DNA of 64,000 nucleotides from Lentibacillus populi (lineage in GTDB: Bacteria > Bacillota > Bacilli > Bacillales > Amphibacillaceae): NCBI GenBank assembly GCA_014642895.1, contig BMJD01000009.1:41739-105738 (forward strand), in the 5' to 3' direction. The notes below the pieces were generated by a model. It had not been told where the DNA came from, made no database searches, and worked only from the letters and a program-made list of their open reading frames with translations. Both the position numbers and the translations under genes were made by a program. This document shows positions 1-7,689 of the stretch, piece by piece. Every line of letters starts with the position of its first letter. Position 1 is the stretch's first letter.

Positions 1-924
1 CGGGATATTTCCTTTTCCGTAAAAAGAGGTGAAACACTATGTATAGTCGGGGAATCGGGAAGTGGCAAAAGTATAACATCTCTTTCCATTTTAGGATTGT
101 TGCCTACTAATGGAGAAATCACAAAGGGATCCATCCGACTATCCAAACAGGAACTTGTAGGGTTACCTGAAAAGGAATTTCAGAAAATACGGGGAAACGA
201 AATCTCGATGATTTTTCAGGAACCAATGACTGCCTTAAACCCGACTTTTACAATAGGTTTTCAACTTCGTGAACCCCTGATGATTCACCGGAAATTATCT
301 GAAGAGACAGCAAATAAGGAATGTATTTCGTTATTGAAAAGGGTAGGTATCCCTGACCCTGCCAAAAAATTAAAACAGTTTCCGCATGAATTGAGCGGCG
401 GGATGCTACAACGAGTAATGATTGCTATAGCATTGGCATGTGAACCGAACCTTTTATTAGCTGATGAACCAACAACTGCACTTGATGTGACCATACAGGC
501 TCAGATTTTGGATCTAATTGATGACTTAAAGAAACAAATGGGGATGGGGGTTGTTTTTGTCACCCATGATATGGGCGTAGTAGCAGAAATTGCTGATCAA
601 GTTATGGTTATATATGCGGGGGAGATAGCAGAAATTGGTGATGTCGATAGTATCTTTAATAACCCCCAACATCCTTATACGAAGGGGCTATTGGGAGCAG
701 TTCCTAATGTCGATGAAAAGGAACATGAATTAAATATCATTCCTGGCTCAATGCCAAATCTAGATGATCAAATTTCCGGGTGCAGATTCCATCCAAGATG
801 TCCTTATGCGATGGATGTATGCCGGAAGAAAAGCCCGCCTGCATTTAGGGTATCTGATGGAAGGCAAAGTAAATGCTGGTTGCAGGAGGTGAATGTCAAT
901 GAAAGCGCAACAACCATTACTTGA
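1..924 (+). CDS. Oligopeptide ABC transporter ATP-binding protein, OppD/DppD type (5' truncated by the window)
   Basis: ATPase subunit of a peptide importer; it works in the cytosol on an OppBC-type membrane pair. The reading frame is open from base 1, so the true start lies upstream. The Walker A motif GESGSGKS is encoded near bases 49-72, followed by the Q-loop FQEPMTALNP, the signature LSGGM and Walker B LLADEPTTALD. The C-terminal oligopeptide/dipeptide extension is present, with its paired cysteines (GCRFHPRCPYAMDVC). It overlaps the next gene by 26 bases, so the two ATPases are translationally coupled and probably pair as a heterodimer. The substrate is not visible; the adjacent gamma-glutamyltransferase suggests peptides, perhaps gamma-glutamyl peptides or glutathione. 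The family assignment is secure; the substrate is inference. Confidence 0.95.
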   Translation, partial: RDISFSVKRGETLCIVGESGSGKSITSLSILGLLPTNGEITKGSIRLSKQELVGLPEKEFQKIRGNEISMIFQEPMTALNPTFTIGFQLREPLMIHRKLSEETANKECISLLKRVGIPDPAKKLKQFPHELSGGMLQRVMIAIALACEPNLLLADEPTTALDVTIQAQILDLIDDLKKQMGMGVVFVTHDMGVVAEIADQVMVIYAGEIAEIGDVDSIFNNPQHPYTKGLLGAVPNVDEKEHELNIIPGSMPNLDDQISGCRFHPRCPYAMDVCRKKSPPAFRVSDGRQSKCWLQEVNVNESATTIT

Positions 925-1870
925 AACACGAGGACTAAAAAAATATTATCCAATAAAAGGTGGTTTTTTAAAGCGAACCAAGAATCATGTTAAGGCGGTT
1001 CAGAATATTTCACTCAAGGTGTATAAAGGAGAAACGCTGGGGATTGTTGGAGAATCCGGATGTGGAAAATCGACTTTTGGAAGAACAATTTTGGGTCTGG
1101 AGGATTTAACAGATGGGTCTATTTTATTTCGTGGTGAACATATTGAGCATTTATCTGATCGTAAGTTAAAAAAATATAAGCGTGACATGCAAATGATATT
1201 CCAAAATCCCTTTGCCTCTTTAAATCCCAGACAGAGAATTGGGAGTGCTTTAGATGAAATTTTAGTGATTCATATGAAACAATCAAAAGCAGAAAGGGAC
1301 CAAAGTGTAAAAAATCTATTATTAGAAGTCGGATTAAAGGAAGAACATTATCATCGTTATCCACATGAATTAAGTGGTGGACAAAGACAGCGTGTTGGTA
1401 TTGCTAGAGCAATAGCGCTTAACCCTTCTCTAATTGTCTGTGATGAAGCAGTTTCTGCATTGGATGTATCTGTACAAGCACAAGTTATTAAACTGTTAAA
1501 GGAGCTGCAAGTTGCTCATGACCTTACGTATATATTTATTTCCCATGATCTGGGTGTTGTCAGGCACTTATGTGATCGGGTTCTTGTTATGTATTTGGGA
1601 TCAATGGTTGAGTTGGGCACATCGGATCAAATATATAACAACGCTTTGCATCCTTATACCGGTTCTTTACTTTCAGCTATACCTAGACCGGTTCCTGGTA
1701 GAAAAAAAGAGCGGATTAAACTACAAGGCGACTTACCTAGTGCTTCCAATTATCCAAGTGGCTGTCCATTTCACACACGATGCCCTATTGCTCAGGAACA
1801 CTGTAAGATGAGGGTGCCTGAATGGAGGGAGGTGGAACCGGGACACTTTGTGGCATGTCACGAAGTTTAA
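899..1870 (+). CDS. Oligopeptide ABC transporter ATP-binding protein, OppF/DppF type
   Basis: Second ATPase of the peptide importer, 323 residues from the chosen start. Walker A is GESGCGKS, the signature LSGGQRQRVGIARA, Walker B LIVCDEAVSALD, and the C-terminal oligopeptide domain ends with the SGCPFHTRCPIAQEHC cysteine cluster. Two in-frame ATGs occur, at 893 and 899. The Shine-Dalgarno AGGAGGT at 884-890 is only 2 bases from the first but 8 from the second, so 899 is preferred. The usual Walker B glutamate is present, but the following residue is Ala (DEAVS rather than DEPVS), a mild variant. The gene lies within a peptide-uptake operon that continues upstream of the window and is followed after 28 bases by the gamma-glutamyltransferase. 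Confidence 0.95.
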   Translation: MKAQQPLLETRGLKKYYPIKGGFLKRTKNHVKAVQNISLKVYKGETLGIVGESGCGKSTFGRTILGLEDLTDGSILFRGEHIEHLSDRKLKKYKRDMQMIFQNPFASLNPRQRIGSALDEILVIHMKQSKAERDQSVKNLLLEVGLKEEHYHRYPHELSGGQRQRVGIARAIALNPSLIVCDEAVSALDVSVQAQVIKLLKELQVAHDLTYIFISHDLGVVRHLCDRVLVMYLGSMVELGTSDQIYNNALHPYTGSLLSAIPRPVPGRKKERIKLQGDLPSASNYPSGCPFHTRCPIAQEHCKMRVPEWREVEPGHFVACHEV

Positions 1871-1898
1871 AAATTAATATCTATTAAGGAGTGAGCTC

Positions 1899-3512
1899 AT
1901 GTTTTCATTTAATCAACATATTAATCCATATTCCATTACTAGAAATGCTACCTACGCCAATAATGGTATGGTAGCAACATCGCAGCCTCTAGCTTCACAG
2001 GCGGGTCTGGACATTCTTAAACAAGGCGGAAACGCGGTAGACGCAGCTATTGCAACTGCAGCCTGTCTGACAGTTGTTGAACCCACATCCAATGGAATAG
2101 GTGGTGACGCATTTGCTATTGTCTATATGAACAAAAAGCTATATGGAATTAATGGGAGCGGACCTTCACCTAAATCAATTTCAATTGACGCGTTAAAAAG
2201 ATCCGGATATGATGAAATCCCCAAATATGGGTGGATTCCGGTGATGATTCCAGGTGCTCCTGGAACTTGGGCAGAAGTATCGAAAAGGTTTGGAAAACTT
2301 CCCTTAATTAAAGTGCTTCAGCCGGCAATCACCTATGCTGTGGAGGGTTTTCCGCTCTCACCAACGTTAGCTAAGTATTGGAAAAGGGCCTATAACAAAT
2401 TTAGCCGAAGCTTAACTGACCCTGCATTCAAATCGTGGTTTGAAACGTTTGCTCCTAAGGGACGCGCGCCGAAGGTTGGTGAAATATGGTCTTCTTCGGA
2501 TCATGCTGATACATTACGAGAAATAGCGGAAACTGGAGCGGAATCATTTTATCGGGGGAAATTGGCTGAAAAAATAGCTACTTTCTCATCAAAAACAGGT
2601 GGCTATTTAACATTAGAAGATCTCTCGGATTATAAACCTGAATGGGTGGAACCACTAAGTGTTAGTTATCGGGATTATAATGTATGGGAGCTACCTCCAA
2701 ACGGACAGGGAATTATTCCATTACAGGCAATGAATATCTTAAAAGGATTTGATTTTACTGAGCGAGACACAGTGAATACATATCACAAACAGATTGAGGC
2801 TATTAAATTAGCATTTGCAGATGGTTTTCAATATATTACGGATAAGTACCATATGAAAATTGAACCTACGGAATTGCTTAGTGAGGCTTATGGAGAGAGA
2901 CGCAGACAAATGATTAAAGAAGAGGCTTCATTGCCAGAGGCCGGGGAATCCGTTTCTAGTGGTACAGTTTATTTAGCAACTGCTGATGGTGAAGGGAACA
3001 TGGTTTCTTTTATTCAGAGTAATTATATGGGATTTGGATCCGGATTGGTTGTTCCTGAAACCGGTATTGCTTTACAAAATAGAGGACATAATTTTTCGTT
3101 TGACCCAAACCATGTTAATGCACTAAAAGGTGGTAAACGTACCTTACACACTATTATCCCCGGTTTTTTGACCAAAGGAGATGAAGCGATTGGTCCGTTT
3201 GGTGTTATGGGAGGTTTTATGATGCCGCAGGGTCATGTTCAGGTATTAATGAATACCATTGATTTTAAGCTGAATCCACAAGCTGCTCTGGATGCGCCAA
3301 GATGGCAATGGTTAAGGGATAAAGTGGTAGAAGTGGAGTCGAGATTCCCCCATCATTTAGCAGCAGGACTTGAGGAAAAAGGGCATGATGTTCGGATTGC
3401 CATGGAAGCGAACAGCTTTGGACGTGGGCAAATTATTTGGCGTGATCCTGACACCGGTGTGCTTTGTGGTGGAACGGAATCGAGAACGGATGGTTCAATT
3501 GCTTCATGGTAA
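1899..3512 (+). CDS. ywrD: Gamma-glutamyltransferase family protein, YwrD-like
   Basis: Ntn-hydrolase of the gamma-glutamyltranspeptidase family, which transfers or hydrolyses gamma-glutamyl groups of glutathione and related amides; 537 residues, normal for the YwrD branch. The N-terminal block GNAVDAAIATAACLTVVEP and GGDAFAIV is typical. The predicted autoprocessing site and nucleophile is Thr356 in SSGTVYLATADGEGNMVS, and the C-terminal small-subunit motifs GFMMPQGHVQ and DAPRW are present. No signal peptide is seen, so it probably acts in the cytosol on imported peptide, which fits its position directly after a peptide importer. The downstream chromate-transporter pair mirrors the B. subtilis ywr neighbourhood (ywrD near ywrB and ywrA). 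The Shine-Dalgarno AAGGAG lies 7-8 bases before ATG 1899. Confidence 0.9.
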   Translation: MFSFNQHINPYSITRNATYANNGMVATSQPLASQAGLDILKQGGNAVDAAIATAACLTVVEPTSNGIGGDAFAIVYMNKKLYGINGSGPSPKSISIDALKRSGYDEIPKYGWIPVMIPGAPGTWAEVSKRFGKLPLIKVLQPAITYAVEGFPLSPTLAKYWKRAYNKFSRSLTDPAFKSWFETFAPKGRAPKVGEIWSSSDHADTLREIAETGAESFYRGKLAEKIATFSSKTGGYLTLEDLSDYKPEWVEPLSVSYRDYNVWELPPNGQGIIPLQAMNILKGFDFTERDTVNTYHKQIEAIKLAFADGFQYITDKYHMKIEPTELLSEAYGERRRQMIKEEASLPEAGESVSSGTVYLATADGEGNMVSFIQSNYMGFGSGLVVPETGIALQNRGHNFSFDPNHVNALKGGKRTLHTIIPGFLTKGDEAIGPFGVMGGFMMPQGHVQVLMNTIDFKLNPQAALDAPRWQWLRDKVVEVESRFPHHLAAGLEEKGHDVRIAMEANSFGRGQIIWRDPDTGVLCGGTESRTDGSIASW

Positions 3513-4107
3513 AAATGAACGTGTTAAGTTGTATAAAGATTTATTTATAGCTTTTTTTCGGGCTGGAATGCTCGGTTATGGAGGTGGGCTTTCCGCTATT
3601 CCTTTAATGTATAAAGAAGTTGTTGACAATTATAAATGGATGGATGATAACGAGTTCTCAGACATCTTGGCGCTTGCAAATACATTACCTGGTCCGATCA
3701 ATACTAAACTTTCCGGCTATATAGGCTGGCGTCTTAAAGGTTTTTGGGGGCTGCTTACTTGTATAATAGCTACAGTTCTGCCAACTGCTTTATTAATGAT
3801 TTTATTATTAACCATGTTAAATGAATTTAAAGATAAATCCTGGGTTCAAGGGATGGCTAAGGGTGTTATCCCAGTTGCTGCAGTAATGCTTGGAGTATTA
3901 ACTATAGATTTTATAAAAAAGTCCAAAAAGTTTTTAGGATGGGTTTCTACAGTTATTCTTATAGCGATTAGTGTAATTGTTATAGAATTATTAGGGATAC
4001 ATCCTGCCATATTAATTGCTGTCCTTATATTATATGCGTTATTTTCAAAAAAGGAAAAAGAAAAAAAGGTTAAAACAGAGCATAAGCATCAGGTGGGTGG
4101 ATCATGA
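3490..4107 (+). CDS. Chromate transporter, first half of a split ChrA pair
   Basis: Membrane protein of the CHR (chromate ion transporter) family, short form of about 190-205 residues, one of two tandem halves that together equal one ChrA. The hallmark FFRAGMLGYGGGLSAIPLMYKEVV is followed by LANTLPGPINTKLSGYIGW, then four to five hydrophobic segments and a lysine-rich tail. The frame stays open upstream to 3370, but that stretch lies inside the transferase gene. ATG 3490 (or TTG 3499) gives a 23-base overlap and a natural N-terminus. Pairs of this kind are thought to form heterodimers. True chromate export was shown for some family members only; the physiological anion here is unknown. Similar to YwrB/YwrA of B. 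subtilis. Confidence 0.85.
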   Translation: MVQLLHGKNERVKLYKDLFIAFFRAGMLGYGGGLSAIPLMYKEVVDNYKWMDDNEFSDILALANTLPGPINTKLSGYIGWRLKGFWGLLTCIIATVLPTALLMILLLTMLNEFKDKSWVQGMAKGVIPVAAVMLGVLTIDFIKKSKKFLGWVSTVILIAISVIVIELLGIHPAILIAVLILYALFSKKEKEKKVKTEHKHQVGGS

Positions 4108-4634
4108 TTTATTGGGAAATTTTCCTGGCAAATTTTATAGCAAATATTTTAGGTTATGGGGGCGGTCCTGCAACTATTCCATTACTAGAGCATGAGGTTG
4201 TTGGGCGCTATCAGTGGTTTACTACTCAAGAGTATAGTGAAATGGTAGCCTTGGGTAATGGTCTGCCGGGCCCGATAGCAACAAAGCTTGCCGCCTACAT
4301 TGGTTATGACCAAGGCGGAGTTTTGGGTTCAACAGTTGGAGTCTTTGCCTCTGTATTCCCTTCATTAATTCTGTTAATTATGCTATTAGGATTGTTACTT
4401 AAATATAAGAATTCCCCAGGTGTAAAGAAATTAACTAAGGTTGTGCGTCCAACAATTGCAGTGTTGCTTGGTATAATGACATATGATTTTTTCTTTAATT
4501 CTTATTTTGAAATTGGCATCGGGCATACAATATTAATAACGCTTGCTAGTTATTTTCTTTTGGAAAAAAAGGGGGTTAACCCAGCATATGTAGTTTTAGG
4601 TGCATTAGTGTACGGAGCCGTATTTTTGGGGTAA
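4104..4634 (+). CDS. Chromate transporter, second half of a split ChrA pair
   Basis: Partner of the preceding CHR-family half, 176 residues. The family signature recurs at the N-terminus (ANILGYGGGPATIPLLEHEVV, then GNGLPGPIATKLAAYIGY), with four further hydrophobic segments. The ATG at 4104 overlaps the stop of the first half by 4 bases, and the upstream GGTGGG serves as ribosome binding site, so the halves are translationally coupled in a 1:1 arrangement. The two halves have inverted topology in characterised pairs. Function as a pair is well supported by family knowledge; the transported anion is not defined. Confidence 0.87.
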   Translation: MIYWEIFLANFIANILGYGGGPATIPLLEHEVVGRYQWFTTQEYSEMVALGNGLPGPIATKLAAYIGYDQGGVLGSTVGVFASVFPSLILLIMLLGLLLKYKNSPGVKKLTKVVRPTIAVLLGIMTYDFFFNSYFEIGIGHTILITLASYFLLEKKGVNPAYVVLGALVYGAVFLG

Positions 4635-5350
4635 AGTAAACAGTCTTTGTTTTAGAGCATGTGATTAAATTTGAATTCATAGTGTTATTACCTTTCAAAA
4701 TAACAGAACCTACGCTTAAGAGGTAAATAAAAATAGATTGAGGGTTGTCGTGCCGGGAAGAACCCGAATCAGGTATTGGTGAGCAAAAAATTCAATTTTC
4801 ACTGAAAATAAGCAGGATTTTACTTCGAAAAAAAGAGTACCTCCTTAGACCCTAACCAATGAGGTGAGTCCGCTGAATAAACAGAGGGATGTCAGGGGTC
4901 TTTATGCCTGTTTTTACGATTTGTTTTTATGCTGCGTATTTTTCAGAATATGGGATTATCATATTACAAATTTTGTAAGCTTAGCCTGATGACATTGGGC
5001 AACGATCCCTAAGAAGTGGCATTGCGGTCATGGGCAAGCAGCTCCGCTGTGGTTACGCCGCTATCTCCGGTAGTTGTTCTCTTATGTCATAATGCTAATT
5101 TTCTTGGCAATAGTGGCTCAAAAATATGGAAAAGCTGGCTCAGATGGATGGTGATATTCAAGGACCGGAAACCGGATATCGAGGCGAGGAAGCTGGAGCT
5201 AAACCATTCGCAGTACAGAAAAACATGAAGGTGAGAATATTTTTTTGAGGATCTTTTAGCATTTGCGGAATGGTTAAGGGGAACTGTTCACACTGGGGAA
5301 CAGTTCCCCACCTAGTCTAATTAAGCAAATATAAAAACTGTTAAAAAGTA
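4635..5350. other. Intergenic region with a possible gene relic
   Basis: About 700 bases with no convincing intact gene. A short open stretch at 5127-5247 (plus strand) begins MEKLAQMDGDIQGPETGYRG, has no good ribosome binding site and looks like the C-terminal end of a lost gene whose family I cannot name. The stretch at 4741-5000 is broken in all frames. Base composition is locally more GC-rich than the surroundings (5010-5220), which also suggests decayed coding DNA. Confidence 0.4.
5278..5309. repeat. 12-bp perfect inverted repeat (stem-loop)
   Basis: GGGGAACTGTTC at 5278-5289 pairs perfectly with GAACAGTTCCCC at 5298-5309 across an 8-base loop. There is no T-run on either side, so it is not a standard terminator. 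It sits between the chromate-transporter operon and the IclR promoter and could be a transcript-end or processing hairpin. Confidence 0.6.
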
Positions 5351-5379
5351 TTGACAATTATGAATGCATACATTATTAT
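5351..5379 (+). promoter_or_regulatory. Predicted sigma-A promoter of the IclR gene
   Basis: TTGACA at 5351-5356 and TATTAT at 5374-5379 with a 17-base spacer match a vegetative promoter. The start of transcription would fall near 5386, just before the palindrome at 5407-5423 and the IclR start at 5439. Confidence 0.6.
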
Positions 5380-5406
5380 TCTAATTAATCAATAACAAGG
5401 AATACT

Positions 5407-5423
5407 GTTCTCATATGAGGGAC
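5407..5423. promoter_or_regulatory. Candidate IclR operator, copy 1
   Basis: GTTCTCATATGAGGGAC is a 17-base near-palindrome in the 5' untranslated region of the IclR gene. A closely related 17-base palindrome occurs at 6277-6293 (GTCCCTTATATAGGGAC) and a weaker one at 9044-9060. The placement suggests autoregulation. The assignment to IclR is inference from position and recurrence. Confidence 0.5.
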
Positions 5424-5438
5424 TAAAGGAGTCTTGAG

Positions 5439-6227
5439 ATGTCAACAACAAAGAAAAGTATTTTGGAAACAGGGGACAGGCTTCTTAAACTTCTGGAACA
5501 TTTTACGGAGGAGAAGCCGGAGTGGGGAGTGGCCGAACTTAGTAAAGAACTTGAACTGAATAAAAGTATTATTCATCGGATGCTAGTGACTTTGGAAAAC
5601 CGGAATTTTTTAAAGCAAAATCTGGAAACGAAAAAGTATTCCTTAGGAGTAAAATTATTTGAACTTGGCATGATTGTTTCCAGACAAATGAATTTGCTTG
5701 ATGTGTCAAAGTCGACCATAAATGATCTAGCGGAGAAAACCGGAGAAACGGTATTGTTAGAGGTCGTAAGCGACCAGGAAAGTCTATGTGTCGGGATAAA
5801 AGAGAGTAAACAAGGGTTGAAATGTACATCCCGGTTGGGAGCGCGAGTTCCATTATACGCCGGAGCGCCGACAAAAGTGTTAATGGCACATTTGACGGAG
5901 GCAGAGGTTGATAACGTCATAAAAACAGGTTTGAAAAAATTCACGGAAAATACGATAACAGATCCAGATAAATTAAAAAAACAATTAAAAGCTATTCGTA
6001 AAAAAGGGTATAGCGTTACATATGGAGAACTGGATTTGGGATCGCTTGCTATTTCATTTCCAGTCCGGAATTATAAGGGGGAAGTAGCAGCATCTATCTC
6101 GTTAGTAGGACCGGAATTCAGAATGGAGGAAAAACTGGATCAGTATATTCGTTTTTGCAAAGAGGCAGCAAATTCTATCTCAAAAGAACTGGGATATACT
6201 GCAGTCAAAAAATCGCATGTGCTTTAA
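5439..6227 (+). CDS. IclR-family transcriptional regulator
   Basis: 262-residue regulator with an N-terminal winged helix-turn-helix (about residues 8-65, containing WGVAELSKELELNKSIIHRMLVTLE) and the C-terminal IclR effector domain (about 80-255, with SRLGARVPLYAGAPTKVLMAHL and the closing SISLVGPEFR). Members respond to small aromatic or carboxylic metabolites. It precedes, in the same orientation, a DUF3100 membrane protein, a small membrane partner and an amidohydrolase, which are its likely targets. The ribosome binding site AAAGGAG lies before the ATG at 5439. Family assignment is firm; ligand unknown. Confidence 0.93.
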   Translation: MSTTKKSILETGDRLLKLLEHFTEEKPEWGVAELSKELELNKSIIHRMLVTLENRNFLKQNLETKKYSLGVKLFELGMIVSRQMNLLDVSKSTINDLAEKTGETVLLEVVSDQESLCVGIKESKQGLKCTSRLGARVPLYAGAPTKVLMAHLTEAEVDNVIKTGLKKFTENTITDPDKLKKQLKAIRKKGYSVTYGELDLGSLAISFPVRNYKGEVAASISLVGPEFRMEEKLDQYIRFCKEAANSISKELGYTAVKKSHVL

Positions 6228-6275
6228 AATTAAATTTTATTATCGCTGCTTTTTTTTAATTAGATGATGAAATAA

Positions 6276-6294
6276 CGTCCCTTATATAGGGACG
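6276..6294. promoter_or_regulatory. Candidate IclR operator, copy 2
   Basis: CGTCCCTTATATAGGGACG has 7-bp perfect arms and lies 40 bases upstream of the DUF3100 gene. It shares length and ends with the palindromes at 5407 and 9044, which suggests control of the transport/amidohydrolase unit by the adjacent IclR protein. Confidence 0.5.
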
Positions 6295-6333
6295 ATTAAA
6301 TGTCAGTTTTTAATCAACTAAGGGAGGGTCTTA

Positions 6334-7206
6334 ATGCCAATTAAATCTTATCGTGGTATTGGGGATAGATTTCAATCGGAATACAAGATTTATCTTGCTG
6401 TTCTAGTCATTGTCATCATAGCGGAATTGATCGGGACAAAAGAATTCAGCATCGGTCCAGGAGCCATGATTTTTTTCCCGATGTTTTATGGACTTATTCT
6501 CGGGGTGCTGCTAGTACCGCAAATAACTGGTTTTTTCAAAATCAAAGAAGTAAAGGCGGCATCTACACTGGTTCTAGTTGCTATTACGCCTTTTATGGCA
6601 AAACTTGGTGTCATGGCGGGCGGAAATTTGCCAAAACTTGTCGAAGTGGGACCTGCCTTGGTATTGCAAGAGTTTGGCAATTTAGGGACGATTTTGATAG
6701 CGCTACCACTAGCAATACTATTAGGTCTGAAGCGGGAAGCTATCGGAGCAACGCATTCCATTTGCCGGGAATCCAACCTCGGTTTAGTCACGCATGTTTA
6801 TGGTCCGGATTCTCCTGAAACAAGAGGAACGCTGTCTATTTACGTTATCGGCTATATTATTGGCGTTATTTATTTCGGCTTTTTAGCTAGTGCTGCGGCC
6901 TCAATGAAGATATTTCATCCGCTTGCTTTAGCGATGGCTTCAGGTGCTGGAAGTGGAAGCATGATGGCTGCATCGACAGGGGTATTGGCCAATATTTATC
7001 CGGATATGGCAGAGGATATTCTTGTTCTTGGTGCTGCAAGCGATATGCTGACAGGTGTAACCGGGTTGTACGTCGGCTTGTTTATTGCCTTGCCGTTAGC
7101 AACAAAGCTTTATGAATTTCTTGAACCAAGGATGCGCAAGATCAGTTTGAAAAGTGCCAGTACGGTACCAAATGCAGAGGAGGAATCGAAACATGAAAAT
7201 GCGTGA
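6334..7206 (+). CDS. DUF3100-family polytopic membrane protein (putative transporter)
   Basis: 290 residues with about eight to nine hydrophobic segments; I recognise the DUF3100 type (conserved GATHSICRESNLGLV and MASGAGSGSMMAAS blocks). The family is of unknown mechanism but is typically paired with a small membrane protein and an amidohydrolase, so uptake of the amidohydrolase substrate is the likely role. The glycine/serine-rich GSGSMMAASTG loop could be a substrate or ion site, as in other secondary transporters. The start at 6334 has an upstream GGGAGGG. The 3' end overlaps the next gene by 14 bases, suggesting coupled synthesis of two subunits. Confidence 0.8.
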   Translation: MPIKSYRGIGDRFQSEYKIYLAVLVIVIIAELIGTKEFSIGPGAMIFFPMFYGLILGVLLVPQITGFFKIKEVKAASTLVLVAITPFMAKLGVMAGGNLPKLVEVGPALVLQEFGNLGTILIALPLAILLGLKREAIGATHSICRESNLGLVTHVYGPDSPETRGTLSIYVIGYIIGVIYFGFLASAAASMKIFHPLALAMASGAGSGSMMAASTGVLANIYPDMAEDILVLGAASDMLTGVTGLYVGLFIALPLATKLYEFLEPRMRKISLKSASTVPNAEEESKHENA

Positions 7207-7639
7207 TTGGACATTTTTATTGATCATCGTTTCGATTATCATTATAGTTTCAAATTTTGTAGGATATGACGTTGCCATGATGGAATCGATTCCAGGCGTT
7301 CTAATCCTAGCCGCTATAACACTGATCGGGTATGGAGCCAGCAAAGTAATTCCGCTAAAAATGCCGATGATACTCTATGTTTCGCTAATTGGATTGATTG
7401 TCGCCTGCCCAATTTCTCCGGTTTCGGATTTTGTGATTGAGCAAACTGGCAAAATTTCATTCATGGCTCCTGTTACAGCAGTCGGCGCATTTGCCGGAAT
7501 CGCCATGGGAAAGGATTTGAAAGCTTTCAAGGAACAAAGCTGGAAAATGGTTCTGATCGGGATTGTTGTTTTCACTGGAACATTTTTCGGATCAGCGATT
7601 GTTGCTCAAATCGTTTTGAAATTGACAAATGCAATCTAA
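7193..7639 (+). CDS. Small membrane protein, probable partner of the DUF3100 protein
   Basis: 148 residues, four to five hydrophobic segments, no recognised catalytic motif. The frame is open further upstream, but ATG 7193 has GAGGAGG at a normal distance and gives MKMRDWTFLLIIV as a sensible membrane N-terminus, overlapping the DUF3100 gene by 14 bases. The tight overlap, similar composition and shared operon imply a two-subunit membrane complex. Function beyond that is inference. Polar residues are few; LIVACPISPVSDFV and GAFAGIAMGKDL are the most distinctive stretches. Confidence 0.75.
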   Translation: MKMRDWTFLLIIVSIIIIVSNFVGYDVAMMESIPGVLILAAITLIGYGASKVIPLKMPMILYVSLIGLIVACPISPVSDFVIEQTGKISFMAPVTAVGAFAGIAMGKDLKAFKEQSWKMVLIGIVVFTGTFFGSAIVAQIVLKLTNAI

Positions 7640-7689
7640 AATAAAGGAACTAAATCACGATAATAAGACAAAAAGTGAGGTATTTCATC

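Noticed and set aside
5016..5228. 70-codon open frame in the gap before the IclR gene
   Set aside because: No ribosome binding site, no recognisable family and an arbitrary composition; another frame over the same bases looks more like an old C-terminal coding relic.
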